From assembly GCF_020532665.2 (NCBI RefSeq), contig NZ_JAIWPG020000006.1, positions 62,001 to 126,000 on the forward strand: a DNA stretch of 64,000 bases, given 5' to 3'. How positions within the stretch are numbered: the stretch's first letter is position 1; each line of letters opens with the position of its first letter. The notes under the pieces are model-generated. The model was not told where the DNA came from. It worked only from the letters and a program-made list of their open reading frames with translations, and made no database searches. The position numbers and the translations under genes were made by a program. This DNA is from Lelliottia sp. WAP21 (GTDB taxonomy: Bacteria > Pseudomonadota > Gammaproteobacteria > Enterobacterales > Enterobacteriaceae). Positions 48,406 through 56,741 of this stretch are shown piece by piece.

Positions 48406-50058
48406 ATGATGGAAATGTCCGCAGCCGATCTTTTTGCCACCTTCGATCTTACGGCGAAACTGGCAAACCAGTTTCCTGAACTTGCGCGTGAGTTTGCTCC
48501 GGTTCAGCAACAGTTTGACGATAAACGTCTTAAGCCAGATGCCTGCATCATGGTGTATGGCGTCTATAACGCCGGTAAAAGCACGCTAATTAACGCCCTC
48601 ATCGGCGAGCGCGTGGCAAAAACCGGCGATATTCCAATGACCAGCAGCGTGGATGATTACCGCTGGAACAACAGCATTATTCTGGATACGCCGGGGGTGG
48701 ATGCACCCATGGAGCACGAAAAAGTGACCCGCGAGCAGATGCTGAAAGCCGACGCGGTGATTTTTGTCGTCAACCCCTCTGGTGCTGCCGAGGAAGAGAA
48801 AACCCTTAAGGTGTTGATTGAGATTTTACAGGCGAAGAAAAAGCTTTTCCTGGTCCTCAACGATAAAGATCGCATGGACGTGGAGGTCTTCACCCGTCTT
48901 AAAAATGATATTCGCATTCGCCTCCAGGCGCTGGCTGCAGATCAGGGAATGGAGGATGTTTTGCAGGATATTCCTGTGCTGCGGGTTAATGCGGAGATGG
49001 CGTTACAGGCGAAGCTGGATAATGTCCCCGGTCTGTTACGACTGAGCGAGTTTCCGCAGTTTGAAGAGACATTAACGGCGTTTATTGCCAGCATCGACAG
49101 CCAGCATATTTATCGTCGTCTGGGGAGCGAACTGAACGCCTTTCTGGACAAACTTCTTCAGACGCTCGACCGCCAGTCCACCAGTGAAACGGTGCGTCAT
49201 GTCGATACGTTGCTGAAAAACATGGTCGTGCAGCAACATGAGTGTCGTAAAAATATTGTCGATGAGGTCAGACGCCAGCGCGACGACATGTACCGTGGAA
49301 GTAAAGCGGCACTCCGTCAGGATCCTGAGCATGCGCAGGCCAGGATCGAGAGCTTATTCGTTCAGGCCAGCGGGGCTATTGAGAGGGTGCAAACTCGCGA
49401 GATGGAGTATCTGGTGCAGCGATTTGAAGACGATGTCGATAGCCTGCAAGCGACGCTGACCCGTCAGGGGCAAAGCCATACGCTGAACGGCCTGCCGCAA
49501 ATGCCAGATACCCAGCAGGGAGCGGATCACGCCGATCCATCCGAAAAAAGCGGGATCAATGCGGAGATGGTCAATCATGCCGTGAACTCGCTGGGATCCC
49601 TTGCCAGGCCGGAGCACATTGTCAGCGGCCTGAAGCTGGTAAAAGAGTGGCTACCTTCGCTAATGAAAGGCATTGGACCGAAAACCATGGAAAAATGGGG
49701 GGCGGCGGTAGTAGGAAAATGGATCCCTTACGTCGGGCCCGCTATTACCGTGATCGGCTCGCTGTGGGATATCTTCGCTGAAGATAACGAGACCAAAAAA
49801 GCGCGCGAGCATAGCGAGCAGCAGCGTCGCGAATGGGAACGCTTTCTGCAGGAGATCGATGACTTCGCCCATACTACGGCCTCGCAGTTTGAAGCAAACG
49901 CGATACGGCTGGTGGATGAGTCCTTAACGCCCTGGTTTGACGCGCAGCTGGACAAGGTTAAAGCGGCACGGGATATGGCCAGCCAGCAGGATCGAGCCTT
50001 GAGCGAGAGCGTACTGGAAGCGCAGCGCCTTGCCTCACGGCTTAGCCAATTTGCATGA
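48406..50058 (+). CDS. LeoA-like dynamin GTPase
   Basis: The 550-aa protein has G1 GVYNAGKS (52-59), a possible switch-I threonine in IPMTSS, G3 DTPG (94-97) and canonical G4 NDKD (152-155). A long stalk follows (230-400), then a hydrophobic hairpin around 425-455 (WGAAVVGKWIPYVGPAITV) as candidate paddle and a C-terminal helical segment. Length and layout resemble LeoA of enterotoxigenic E. coli, a bacterial dynamin linked to toxin secretion in outer-membrane vesicles. It is the fourth gene of the operon. Its stop overlaps the next start by ATGA. No toxin genes are nearby, so the role here is open. Confidence 0.85.
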   Translation: MMEMSAADLFATFDLTAKLANQFPELAREFAPVQQQFDDKRLKPDACIMVYGVYNAGKSTLINALIGERVAKTGDIPMTSSVDDYRWNNSIILDTPGVDAPMEHEKVTREQMLKADAVIFVVNPSGAAEEEKTLKVLIEILQAKKKLFLVLNDKDRMDVEVFTRLKNDIRIRLQALAADQGMEDVLQDIPVLRVNAEMALQAKLDNVPGLLRLSEFPQFEETLTAFIASIDSQHIYRRLGSELNAFLDKLLQTLDRQSTSETVRHVDTLLKNMVVQQHECRKNIVDEVRRQRDDMYRGSKAALRQDPEHAQARIESLFVQASGAIERVQTREMEYLVQRFEDDVDSLQATLTRQGQSHTLNGLPQMPDTQQGADHADPSEKSGINAEMVNHAVNSLGSLARPEHIVSGLKLVKEWLPSLMKGIGPKTMEKWGAAVVGKWIPYVGPAITVIGSLWDIFAEDNETKKAREHSEQQRREWERFLQEIDDFAHTTASQFEANAIRLVDESLTPWFDAQLDKVKAARDMASQQDRALSESVLEAQRLASRLSQFA

Positions 50059-50318
50059 GTGACGACGCGCTCACGCCTTTCCCCTGTAACGCCTGCGGCA
50101 AATGTTGCCGCAGGGTCAACGCCAGCCCCGAAACGGCCTTCCTCGATCGCGGTGACGGCGTTTGCCAGCATTTCGTTGAAGAGACCCATTTGTGCGCCAT
50201 CTACACGACGCGTCCGCTGGTGTGTCGGGTTGAGGATTACTATCGCGCAAAGCTGCGGGATGTGATTGGATGGGATGAATTTGTCCGGCTGAATATGGCG
50301 ATATGTGAAAAGCTTTGA
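50055..50318 (+). CDS. YkgJ-type cysteine-cluster protein coupled to the dynamin gene
   Basis: The 87-aa protein is of the YkgJ/UPF0153 zinc- or iron-chelating family. Cysteines C11, C14, C17, C18 (FPCNACGKCC), then C37, C47, C57 and C84 give eight in all. The family motif CxxCGxCC and the late YxxRPLxCR (IYTTRPLVCR) are clear. Such domains bind metal or an iron-sulfur cluster; function is unknown. Its ATG lies within the last codons of the LeoA-like gene, so translation is coupled and it belongs to the operon. Confidence 0.88.
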   Translation: MSDDALTPFPCNACGKCCRRVNASPETAFLDRGDGVCQHFVEETHLCAIYTTRPLVCRVEDYYRAKLRDVIGWDEFVRLNMAICEKL

Positions 50319-50365
50319 GAAACTCAGGTCCTGACATAGCGCAGTAAGGTATTTACCTTCATAAA

Positions 50366-50821
50366 ATGAATATTGAATCCGCAATACCCTCAGATTTCCC
50401 TCGCCTTATTGCGATTTGGGAATCCTCCGTTAGCGCGACGCACCACTTTTTACAGGCGAGTGATATCGCGGCGCTACGTCCGCTATTGCTCCATCGCTAT
50501 TTGCCCAACTTAAACGTCTTTATTGCTCGCGATACGCTGGGCATGATTCACGGCTTTGTGGGTGTGGACGATAATCGCGTGGAAATGCTGTTCGTTGACG
50601 ATGCGAGCCGGGGAAAAGGCGCGGGAAAAATGTTGCTGAGATACGCAATTGAACAGCTCGGTGCGAATGAACTGGATGTGAACGAACAAAATACGCAGGG
50701 TGTTGAGTTTTATCGCCATATGGGTTTTGTGTTGGTTGGACGCTCGGAACTGGACGGGCAGGGCAACCCCTTTCCCTTGCTGCATCTACGGTATCACGGA
50801 GATCGTAAGGATGGTGTTTAG
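50366..50821 (+). CDS. GNAT acetyltransferase (YjaB-like)
   Basis: The 151-aa GNAT protein resembles E. coli YjaB: LIAIWESSVSATHHFLQ at the start, VEMLFVDDASRGKGAGKMLL as the acetyl-CoA loop, and ELDVNEQNTQGVEFYRHMGF with GRSELDGQGNPFPLLHL at the end. YjaB binds acetyl-CoA; its acceptor is not known. It starts 47 bp after the YkgJ-type gene on the same strand and could be a last operon member or independent. Confidence 0.83.
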   Translation: MNIESAIPSDFPRLIAIWESSVSATHHFLQASDIAALRPLLLHRYLPNLNVFIARDTLGMIHGFVGVDDNRVEMLFVDDASRGKGAGKMLLRYAIEQLGANELDVNEQNTQGVEFYRHMGFVLVGRSELDGQGNPFPLLHLRYHGDRKDGV

Positions 50822-51008
50822 CCTTTTGTCATCGTGATCGAAAAGCTTATCTGGGATGGCAAGAGCGGTTCGCTTTCGACTGGCTTATAAGAGGCCTTTC
50901 TGTATTAATTCAGCGACATGACTGATTCACGTTTAGGTGAGTTCGCCATGTCGTCTTACGTATTACAATTGCCCAAAAAAAGCTTAGCAGGTGGTAAATC
51001 AAAAGATA

Positions 51009-51323
51009 CTAAGAGCACCTTTCCACGGATTGAGACTGGATCCCTGCGAATGCCGTTTCGAGATGCGTAAGGTCTTTCTTCATGAGTTTGTAGTCGTCCA
51101 GTAACTGTTGTTCTTTCTCGCTATAAGCCACCAGAACAATACACCCCTTCATTACCTTTACCGTGACCTGATGCCCTGTATCGAACCCTGCGGCGCGTAG
51201 CCATTTGCCGCAAAGAATGATATTGGGTGTCGTTTTATCGTGAACCTTCGGGCGATATCCCACAATTAGCGAACGCTCAGTTCCGGTTTCGTCGGTCTCT
51301 GGGGTAGAATGCGAATCAGCCAT
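51009..51323 (-). CDS. symE: SymE-family toxin (SpoVT/AbrB-like fold)
   Basis: The 104-aa protein shows the SymE pattern: SLIVGYRPK, IILCGKWLRAAGFDTGHQVTVKVMKGCIVLVA, and a charged C-terminal helix. In E. coli SymE is an SOS-induced type I toxin; it evolved from an AbrB-type antitoxin fold and condenses the nucleoid. Start ATG 51323 follows AAGGAG. An antisense SymR RNA would lie on the + strand across the 5' end, but no promoter or LexA box could be assigned. Activity in this strain is therefore uncertain. Confidence 0.8.
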   Translation of the reverse strand: MADSHSTPETDETGTERSLIVGYRPKVHDKTTPNIILCGKWLRAAGFDTGHQVTVKVMKGCIVLVAYSEKEQQLLDDYKLMKKDLTHLETAFAGIQSQSVERCS

Positions 51324-51414
51324 AATCAACTCCTTGATAGTTGGTGCGGTTAGCTCTCGTTGGGTATTGCGAGTACCTGGCGAGGGCGTTTCATTTTCAG
51401 GTTTTCGTATGTTA

Positions 51415-51461
51415 AGGTACGTACCTGTATGGTATTAGCTTGCTCTTGTAGGTACGTACAT
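51415..51461. promoter_or_regulatory. Tandem palindromic operators of the RHH gene
   Basis: AGGTACGTACCT (51415-51426) is a perfect 12-bp palindrome. A second copy with one mismatch, AGGTACGTACAT (51450-51461), starts exactly 35 bp later and runs into the ATG at 51460. A half-site AGTACCT occurs near 51372. Ribbon-helix-helix proteins commonly bind such tandem sites to repress their own promoter. Confidence 0.78.
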
Positions 51462-51645
51462 GTCAACAACTAAACGCGACCCAAATAAGTCAACGTCCGG
51501 AAAAGCACCGACTTTTCAGATCCGTATTACGCCGGAGTTAAAGGCACAGTTTGAGGCAGCCGCTAAAGCTGAGGGGATGAGTTTGGGGAATTGGCTGAAA
51601 TCTCTGGGTAGAAATGAATTAGAGAGGCTTAGTAATAAATCATAA
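51460..51645 (+). CDS. Small ribbon-helix-helix (Arc-type) DNA-binding protein
   Basis: The 61-aa protein has a basic N-terminal tail, the beta strand TFQIRITPE and two helices, LKAQFEAAAKAEGMS and LGNWLKSLGRNEL, a typical RHH fold of the toxin-antitoxin antitoxin/Arc kind. No toxin gene is next to it in the same direction. Two palindromic boxes upstream, one over the start codon, suggest autoregulation. It converges with the DUF2971 pseudogene, sharing a few terminal bases. It may be an orphan left from a lost module. Confidence 0.78.
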   Translation: MSTTKRDPNKSTSGKAPTFQIRITPELKAQFEAAAKAEGMSLGNWLKSLGRNELERLSNKS

Positions 51646-52479
51646 AGGCTTGAATTCAAGTTCAAACTTCGATGACGATTGAGAAGCTTGCATTAAACTG
51701 ACATGCCGATAATTCGATCTATTAGTTATAATTCTTATTATGCTACCCCGAAGGTTGTTGGAGGCTTTACATCCAAGAATTACTCTCTTTATTGCACCTG
51801 ATGGTATTTTATAAAGATCGTAATCCTTATCATGAACGGTAATTATTTTTTCCGAATGAGTATGTGGCAATAACATACGCCATTCGTGTTCATAGGACCA
51901 ATCAGAGCTTTTAATAGTGAAATGATTTATTATATCGTCTGATAATGGATCAAAATAAGGAACCACTTTTCGATATACAATTTTCCTTAGATAACCAAAT
52001 TCATCTTTATTACTTCGGCGTTGATGGAAAAACGGGCCCTGTGTATCAAACTCAATTACAAAACTAGTATGAGAATGCGCGTAGTGCCCCCATATAAGAA
52101 GATTTGTCGGTGTTTCCGTTAATGATAAAATCCTCGCTGTTTTTATAATATTTGCGTTGAGCTCATGCATTAATTTATCAGTGACGTTACTTATATTTGT
52201 TTTTTCTTTTATATAACATTGCATCAATGTTTTCTTTACTTGTTCAAGTATCAGTGACGCTTTTTCTTTAGGTAGTGTATAAAATAACAATAAGATATCT
52301 GCTGGTAGTTCCTTAATAAGATCAAATTTATTAAGTGTTTCGTACAAAGAGGACTCAAAATAGTTTAAATTGAATGAAATATTGAACTCAAAGGGATCAT
52401 TAAAATCTTATGGATTATTAAAGCAAATCAAATTATTTTCTAAAATATCTATTCTTTCTGGAGGGACATATTTGTACAT
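51640..52479 (-). pseudogene. DUF2971 protein gene with an in-frame nonsense codon
   Basis: From ATG 52479 the frame reads [23 protein letters not shown], then a TAA at 52410-52408, then [12 protein letters not shown] on to the stop at 51640. The DFNDPFE box straight after the stop and ILIWGHYAHSHTSFVIEFD-like and EHEWRM-like motifs further on are DUF2971 hallmarks, so the two pieces are one gene of about 280 codons broken at codon 24. A single base change (for example AAA to TAA) explains it. DUF2971 proteins occur in mobile and defence regions. The gene is AT-rich compared with its neighbours and abuts selC, consistent with transfer. A downstream restart would give 235 aa or less. Confidence 0.82.
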
Positions 52480-52513
52480 CTGTAATTCTCCAGTGCATTT
52501 TGAAGAGAACGAT

Positions 52514-52608
52514 TGGCGGAAGATCACAGGAGTCGAACCTGCCCGGGACCGCTGGCGGCCCCAACTGGATTTGAAATCCAGCCACCTCACCGGAGATGAC
52601 GATCTTCC
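52514..52608 (-). tRNA. selC: Selenocysteine tRNA, tRNA-Sec(UCA)
   Basis: The 95-nt gene begins GGAAGATCG on the minus strand and ends GATCTTCCGCCA with CCA encoded. The anticodon loop is TTTCAAA with anticodon TCA inside the stem CTGGA/TCCAG. The long variable arm GGGGCCGCCAGCGGTCCCG and the extended acceptor stem are diagnostic of tRNA-Sec. It differs from E. coli selC at only a few stem positions. It is a well-known integration hotspot; the 3' end faces the accessory genes to the left. Confidence 0.97.
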
Positions 52609-52895
52609 GCGCCTGCATTGCTACATGGAGGCGGGCGCATTATAGCTACTTTCAATCGTTTACCCCATCCCTCCGTGCGTTTTTTTCACCTCTCTTTTGA
52701 CCTGGATGAGTATGTTTAGGTTAAATCCTAAGAAAATCCTCAGGTTACCTTTTTGCTCGGTGAGTTTTACCGCGATCACAAAAAAGAAGAAACGTAAGTT
52801 AGTAACCAGAAAACGCAATACTCGCCCTCGAAACAATGGTTTAAAAACACGGTAACCGGTCTCTGCGCCCCTACAGCGTCAAAGGATAAGAAAAA
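52609..52895. promoter_or_regulatory. selC-yicJ intergenic region
   Basis: This 287-bp interval holds the selC promoter (toward -) and the yicJI promoter (toward +). A GGTAACCGGT box at about 52851-52860 lies close to yicJ and could be part of an operator, but no regulator is known to me for it. No terminator, small gene or att repeat was seen. Confidence 0.4.
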
Positions 52896-54290
52896 ATGAA
52901 GAGCGAAGTGTTATCTGTTAAGGAAAAGATTGGCTACGGCATGGGTGATGCCGCCAGCCATATCATCTTTGATAACGTCATGTTGTATATGATGTTTTTC
53001 TATACCGATATCTTCGGTATCCCCGCTGGCTTTGTCGGCACCATGTTTCTGCTGGCGCGCGCGCTGGATGCGATTTCGGATCCGTGCATGGGCCTGCTGG
53101 CCGACCGCACACGCAGCCGCTGGGGGAAATTCCGTCCGTGGATCCTGTTTGGTGCCATCCCGTTTGGCCTTGTCTGCGTACTGGCGTACACCACGCCGGA
53201 CCTCAGCCTGAACGGCAAAATGGTCTATGCCGCCGTCACCTATACGCTGCTGACGCTGCTTTATACAGTGGTTAACATCCCGTATTGCGCACTTGGTGGC
53301 GTTATTACGAATGACCCGACGCAACGTATCTCCCTGCAGTCGTGGCGCTTCGTGCTGGCGACGGCGGGGGGCATGCTCTCCACGGTACTGATGATGCCGC
53401 TGGTTAAGCTGATTGGCGGTGACGATAAAGCCCTCGGTTTTCAGGGCGGTATTGCCGTGCTGTCGGTTGTAGCCTTCCTGATGCTGGCGTTCTGCTTCTT
53501 TACCACCAAAGAACGTATTCAGGTGCCGCCGAGCACCACCTCCATGCGTGAAGACCTGCGCGACATCTGGCAAAACGACCAGTGGCGCATCGTCGGCGTG
53601 CTCACCATCCTTAACATCCTTGCCGTCTGCGTACGCGGAGGCGCGATGATGTATTACTGCACCTGGATTATGGGATCGCCGGAAATCTTCGTCGCGTTCC
53701 TGACCACCTACTGCGTCGGCAACCTGATTGGTTCGGCGCTGGCGAAGCCGCTGACCGACTGGAAATGCAAAGTCAGCGTCTTCTGGTGGACCAACGCGGC
53801 GCTGGCGGTCCTGAGCGTGGCGATGTTCTTCGTGCCGATGAATGCCAACCTGCTCATGTTCTGCTTTATCTTCGTTATTGGCGTCCTGCACCAGCTGGTC
53901 ACGCCGATCCAGTGGGTCATGATGTCTGACACCGTCGATTACGGTGAGTGGACCAACGGTAAGCGCCTGACCGGGATCAGTTTTGCAGGCACGCTGTTTG
54001 TGCTGAAGCTGGGTCTGGCACTGGGAGGGGCATTGATTGGCTGGATGCTGGCCGGCGGGGGTTATGACGCTGCGGCCAGGGTGCAAAACAGCACGACCAT
54101 TACCATCATCATTGCCCTGTTCACGCTGGTTCCGGCGGCGTGCTACCTGGTGAGCGCGGTCGTGGCAAAACGCTACTACACGCTGAAAACCCCTTTCCTG
54201 CTCAAAATCATGGCCGAACTGGCAGAAGGCGCGCATCGCAACGCGCAGGATTTTGAACACCCGACGGTCAGCAAAGAATTTCAGAACTAA
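52896..54290 (+). CDS. yicJ: YicJ, GPH-family glycoside transporter
   Basis: The 464-aa symporter of the glycoside-pentoside-hexuronide family (E. coli YicJ 460 aa) has 12 helices. GPH signatures are KIGYGMGDAASHIIFDNV at the start, DPCMGLLADRTRSRWGKFRPWILFGAIP after helix 2, and SDTVDYGEWTNGKR later on. It probably imports alpha-xylosides such as isoprimeverose, which YicI then cleaves. yicI follows after 12 bp in one operon. Confidence 0.94.
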   Translation: MKSEVLSVKEKIGYGMGDAASHIIFDNVMLYMMFFYTDIFGIPAGFVGTMFLLARALDAISDPCMGLLADRTRSRWGKFRPWILFGAIPFGLVCVLAYTTPDLSLNGKMVYAAVTYTLLTLLYTVVNIPYCALGGVITNDPTQRISLQSWRFVLATAGGMLSTVLMMPLVKLIGGDDKALGFQGGIAVLSVVAFLMLAFCFFTTKERIQVPPSTTSMREDLRDIWQNDQWRIVGVLTILNILAVCVRGGAMMYYCTWIMGSPEIFVAFLTTYCVGNLIGSALAKPLTDWKCKVSVFWWTNAALAVLSVAMFFVPMNANLLMFCFIFVIGVLHQLVTPIQWVMMSDTVDYGEWTNGKRLTGISFAGTLFVLKLGLALGGALIGWMLAGGGYDAAARVQNSTTITIIIALFTLVPAACYLVSAVVAKRYYTLKTPFLLKIMAELAEGAHRNAQDFEHPTVSKEFQN

Positions 54291-54302
54291 GAGGACGATA
54301 AG

Positions 54303-56621
54303 ATGAAAATCAGTGACGGAAACTGGCTCATTCAACCGGGTCTGAATGTGACCTACCCGGTCCAGGTATTCGACGTAGAGCAGCAGGGGAATGACCTGGT
54401 CGTCTATGTCGCGCCGCGCGATGTACGCGAACGCACCTGGCAGCTGGACACATTGATGTTTACGGTTCGCCTTTTTGCGCCGCAGGAAGGGGTTGTCGGA
54501 GTGCGAATCGAGCATTTTCAGGGCGCGTTGAACAACGGCCCGCATTATCCGTTAAACGTGCTGAAAGAGGTCAACGTTCAGATTGAAAATAACGCCGAGT
54601 ATGCCGAGCTGAAAAGCGGCAACGTGAGCGTGCGGGTAACCAAAGGTGAGGTCTGGGCGCTGGATTTCCTGCGTAACGGCCAGCGCATTACCGGTAGCCA
54701 GCTGAAAAATAACGGTTACGTGCAGGATGGCAATACCGACCGCCAGTACATGTTCGAACGTCTGGATTTGGGCGTAGGCGAAACGGTTTATGGGCTGGGC
54801 GAGCGCTTTACCGCGCTGGTACGCAACGGACAGACGGTCGAAACCTGGAATCGCGACGGCGGCACCAGCACTGAACAGTCGTATAAAAACATCCCGTTCT
54901 ACTTGACCAACCGCGGCTACGGCGTGCTGGTGAATCATCCGGAGAACGTGTCGTTTGAAGTGGGTTCAGAAAAAGTCTCTAAAGTGCAGTTCAGCGTTGA
55001 AGGCGAGCATCTGGAATATTTTGTTATCGATGGCCCGACGCCAAAAGAGGTCCTGAACCGTTATACGCAATTCACAGGTCGCCCGGCGCTGCCGCCTGCG
55101 TGGTCGTTCGGCCTGTGGCTAACCACTTCGTTTACCACGAATTACGACGAGGCGACGGTCAATAGCTTTATTGATGGCATGGCGGAGCGCGATCTGCCCC
55201 TGCACGTCTTCCATTTCGACTGCTTCTGGATGAAGGCTTTCCAGTGGTGTGATTTTGAATGGGATCCGGTCACCTTCCCCGATCCGGAAGGCATGATTCG
55301 CCGCCTGAAGGATAAAGGCCTCAAAGTCTGTGTCTGGATTAACCCCTACATCGGGCAAAAATCCCCCGTGTTCAACGAGCTGAAAGAGAAAGGCTATCTG
55401 CTAAAACGCCCGGACGGTTCCGTATGGCAGTGGGATAAATGGCAGCCGGGTCTGGCGATTTATGACTTCACCAATCCGGGCGCCCGTCAATGGTATGCCG
55501 ATAAGCTAAAAGGGCTGGTAAACATTGGCGTCGACTGTTTTAAGACGGATTTTGGCGAGCGTATTCCCACGGACGTGAAGTGGTTTGATGGCGCTGACCC
55601 GCAGAAGATGCACAACCATTACGCCTATATCTATAACGAGCTGGTCTGGGATGTGCTGAAAGAGACGGTGGGCGAAGAGGAGGCGGTGTTGTTTGCACGC
55701 TCGGCGTCCGTGGGAGCACAGAAATTCCCGGTGCACTGGGGGGGAGACTGTTACGCCAACTACGAATCCATGGCGGAAAGCCTGCGTGGCGGCCTGTCGA
55801 TTGGTCTGTCGGGCTTTGGTTTCTGGAGCCATGATATCGGCGGGTTCGAAAATACCGCGCCCGCGCATGTGTATAAACGCTGGTGTGCCTTCGGGTTATT
55901 CTCCAGCCACAGCCGCCTGCACGGCAGCAAATCCTACCGTGTACCCTGGGCTTATGATGATGAGTCCTGCGACGTAGTGCGTCACTTTACGCAGCTTAAA
56001 TGCCAGATGATGCCTTATCTGTATCGTCAGGCGGCGCTGGCCCGTGAAGTAGGCACCCCTATGCTGCGCGCCATGATGCTGGAATTCCCGGACGATCCGG
56101 CATGCGATTATCTTGATCGCCAGTACATGCTGGGTGAGGCCATTATGGTTGCGCCGGTCTTTAGCGAGGCGGGCGAAGTGCAGTTTTATCTGCCGGAAGG
56201 GCGCTGGACGCACCTGTGGCACAACGACGAGGTGCAGGGGTGTCGGTGGTATAAACAGCAGCATGATTTCCAGAGTCTGCCCGTCTATGTTCGGGAGAAT
56301 ACGTTGCTGGCACTGGGGAGTAATAACCAGAAGCCGGACTACGCCTGGAACGACGGCACGGCATTCCAGCTGTTTAACCTGGGCGAGGGCTGTACGGCAG
56401 TGAGCGAGGTCCCGGCTGCGGATGGCTCGGTAGCGTTCCGGTTAACGGCGACACGAAACGGCGAGACTCTGAGGGTGAAAGGGGAAGGCGAGGCGCGGAA
56501 CTGGTCGATTTGTCTGCGTAATATTCAGCAGGTGACCAGCGTTCAGGGCGCATCCCATACGGGCAGCGAATGGGGAGTGGTGGTAAAACCTGAAGGTAAC
56601 GAGCTGGTTATTCACCTTTAA
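54303..56621 (+). CDS. yicI: Alpha-xylosidase YicI, GH31
   Basis: The 772-aa cytoplasmic enzyme, identical in length to E. coli YicI, releases alpha-linked xylose from isoprimeverose-type substrates. The catalytic nucleophile D416 in KTDFGERIP and the acid/base D482 in WGGDCYANY fall at exactly the E. coli positions. The GH31 barrel spans about 260-590, with N-terminal beta-sandwich and C-terminal beta domains. It is the second gene of yicJI, and the REP pair follows. Confidence 0.96.
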   Translation: MKISDGNWLIQPGLNVTYPVQVFDVEQQGNDLVVYVAPRDVRERTWQLDTLMFTVRLFAPQEGVVGVRIEHFQGALNNGPHYPLNVLKEVNVQIENNAEYAELKSGNVSVRVTKGEVWALDFLRNGQRITGSQLKNNGYVQDGNTDRQYMFERLDLGVGETVYGLGERFTALVRNGQTVETWNRDGGTSTEQSYKNIPFYLTNRGYGVLVNHPENVSFEVGSEKVSKVQFSVEGEHLEYFVIDGPTPKEVLNRYTQFTGRPALPPAWSFGLWLTTSFTTNYDEATVNSFIDGMAERDLPLHVFHFDCFWMKAFQWCDFEWDPVTFPDPEGMIRRLKDKGLKVCVWINPYIGQKSPVFNELKEKGYLLKRPDGSVWQWDKWQPGLAIYDFTNPGARQWYADKLKGLVNIGVDCFKTDFGERIPTDVKWFDGADPQKMHNHYAYIYNELVWDVLKETVGEEEAVLFARSASVGAQKFPVHWGGDCYANYESMAESLRGGLSIGLSGFGFWSHDIGGFENTAPAHVYKRWCAFGLFSSHSRLHGSKSYRVPWAYDDESCDVVRHFTQLKCQMMPYLYRQAALAREVGTPMLRAMMLEFPDDPACDYLDRQYMLGEAIMVAPVFSEAGEVQFYLPEGRWTHLWHNDEVQGCRWYKQQHDFQSLPVYVRENTLLALGSNNQKPDYAWNDGTAFQLFNLGEGCTAVSEVPAADGSVAFRLTATRNGETLRVKGEGEARNWSICLRNIQQVTSVQGASHTGSEWGVVVKPEGNELVIHL

Positions 56622-56636
56622 CTTGCTGCCTTGTTT

Positions 56637-56736
56637 GCCGGGTAAGCGACGCGACACGTCTTACCCGGCCTACAGGTGCAGTGGTTTCAGCGAATTGCCT
56701 GTACCTGGAGGCCTGATAAGCGAAGCGTCTTCAGGC
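56637..56736. repeat. REP pair (BIME-like) between convergent yicI and yicH
   Basis: The first element has GCCGGGTAAG (56637-56646) and CTTACCCGGC (56660-56669) arms around a CG-rich loop and is followed by CTACAGG, the usual REP tail. The second has GCCTGATAAGCG...TCTTCAGGC (56711-56736), the other common REP form. Two such palindromes between converging 3' ends are typical of enteric BIMEs, which stabilise mRNA or aid termination. Confidence 0.85.
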
Positions 56737-56741
56737 GGACT

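Noticed and set aside
50948-51070. A 40-codon open frame MSSYVLQLPKKSLAGG... convergent with symE
   Set aside because: It overlaps the 3' end of symE, has no good ribosome-binding site and no recognised family. Chance is as likely.
51323-51460. LexA box upstream of symE
   Set aside because: No CTGT-N8-ACAG match was found; TACCTGTATGG is only a half-site and lies within the RHH operator region.
52370-52645. Plus-strand open frame across selC
   Set aside because: It reads through the antisense of the tRNA gene and has no homology or ribosome-binding site.
52911-54545. 544-codon open frame antisense to yicJ
   Set aside because: A shadow of the yicJ codon pattern in a GC-rich gene, with low-complexity His/Gln/Arg composition and no domain.
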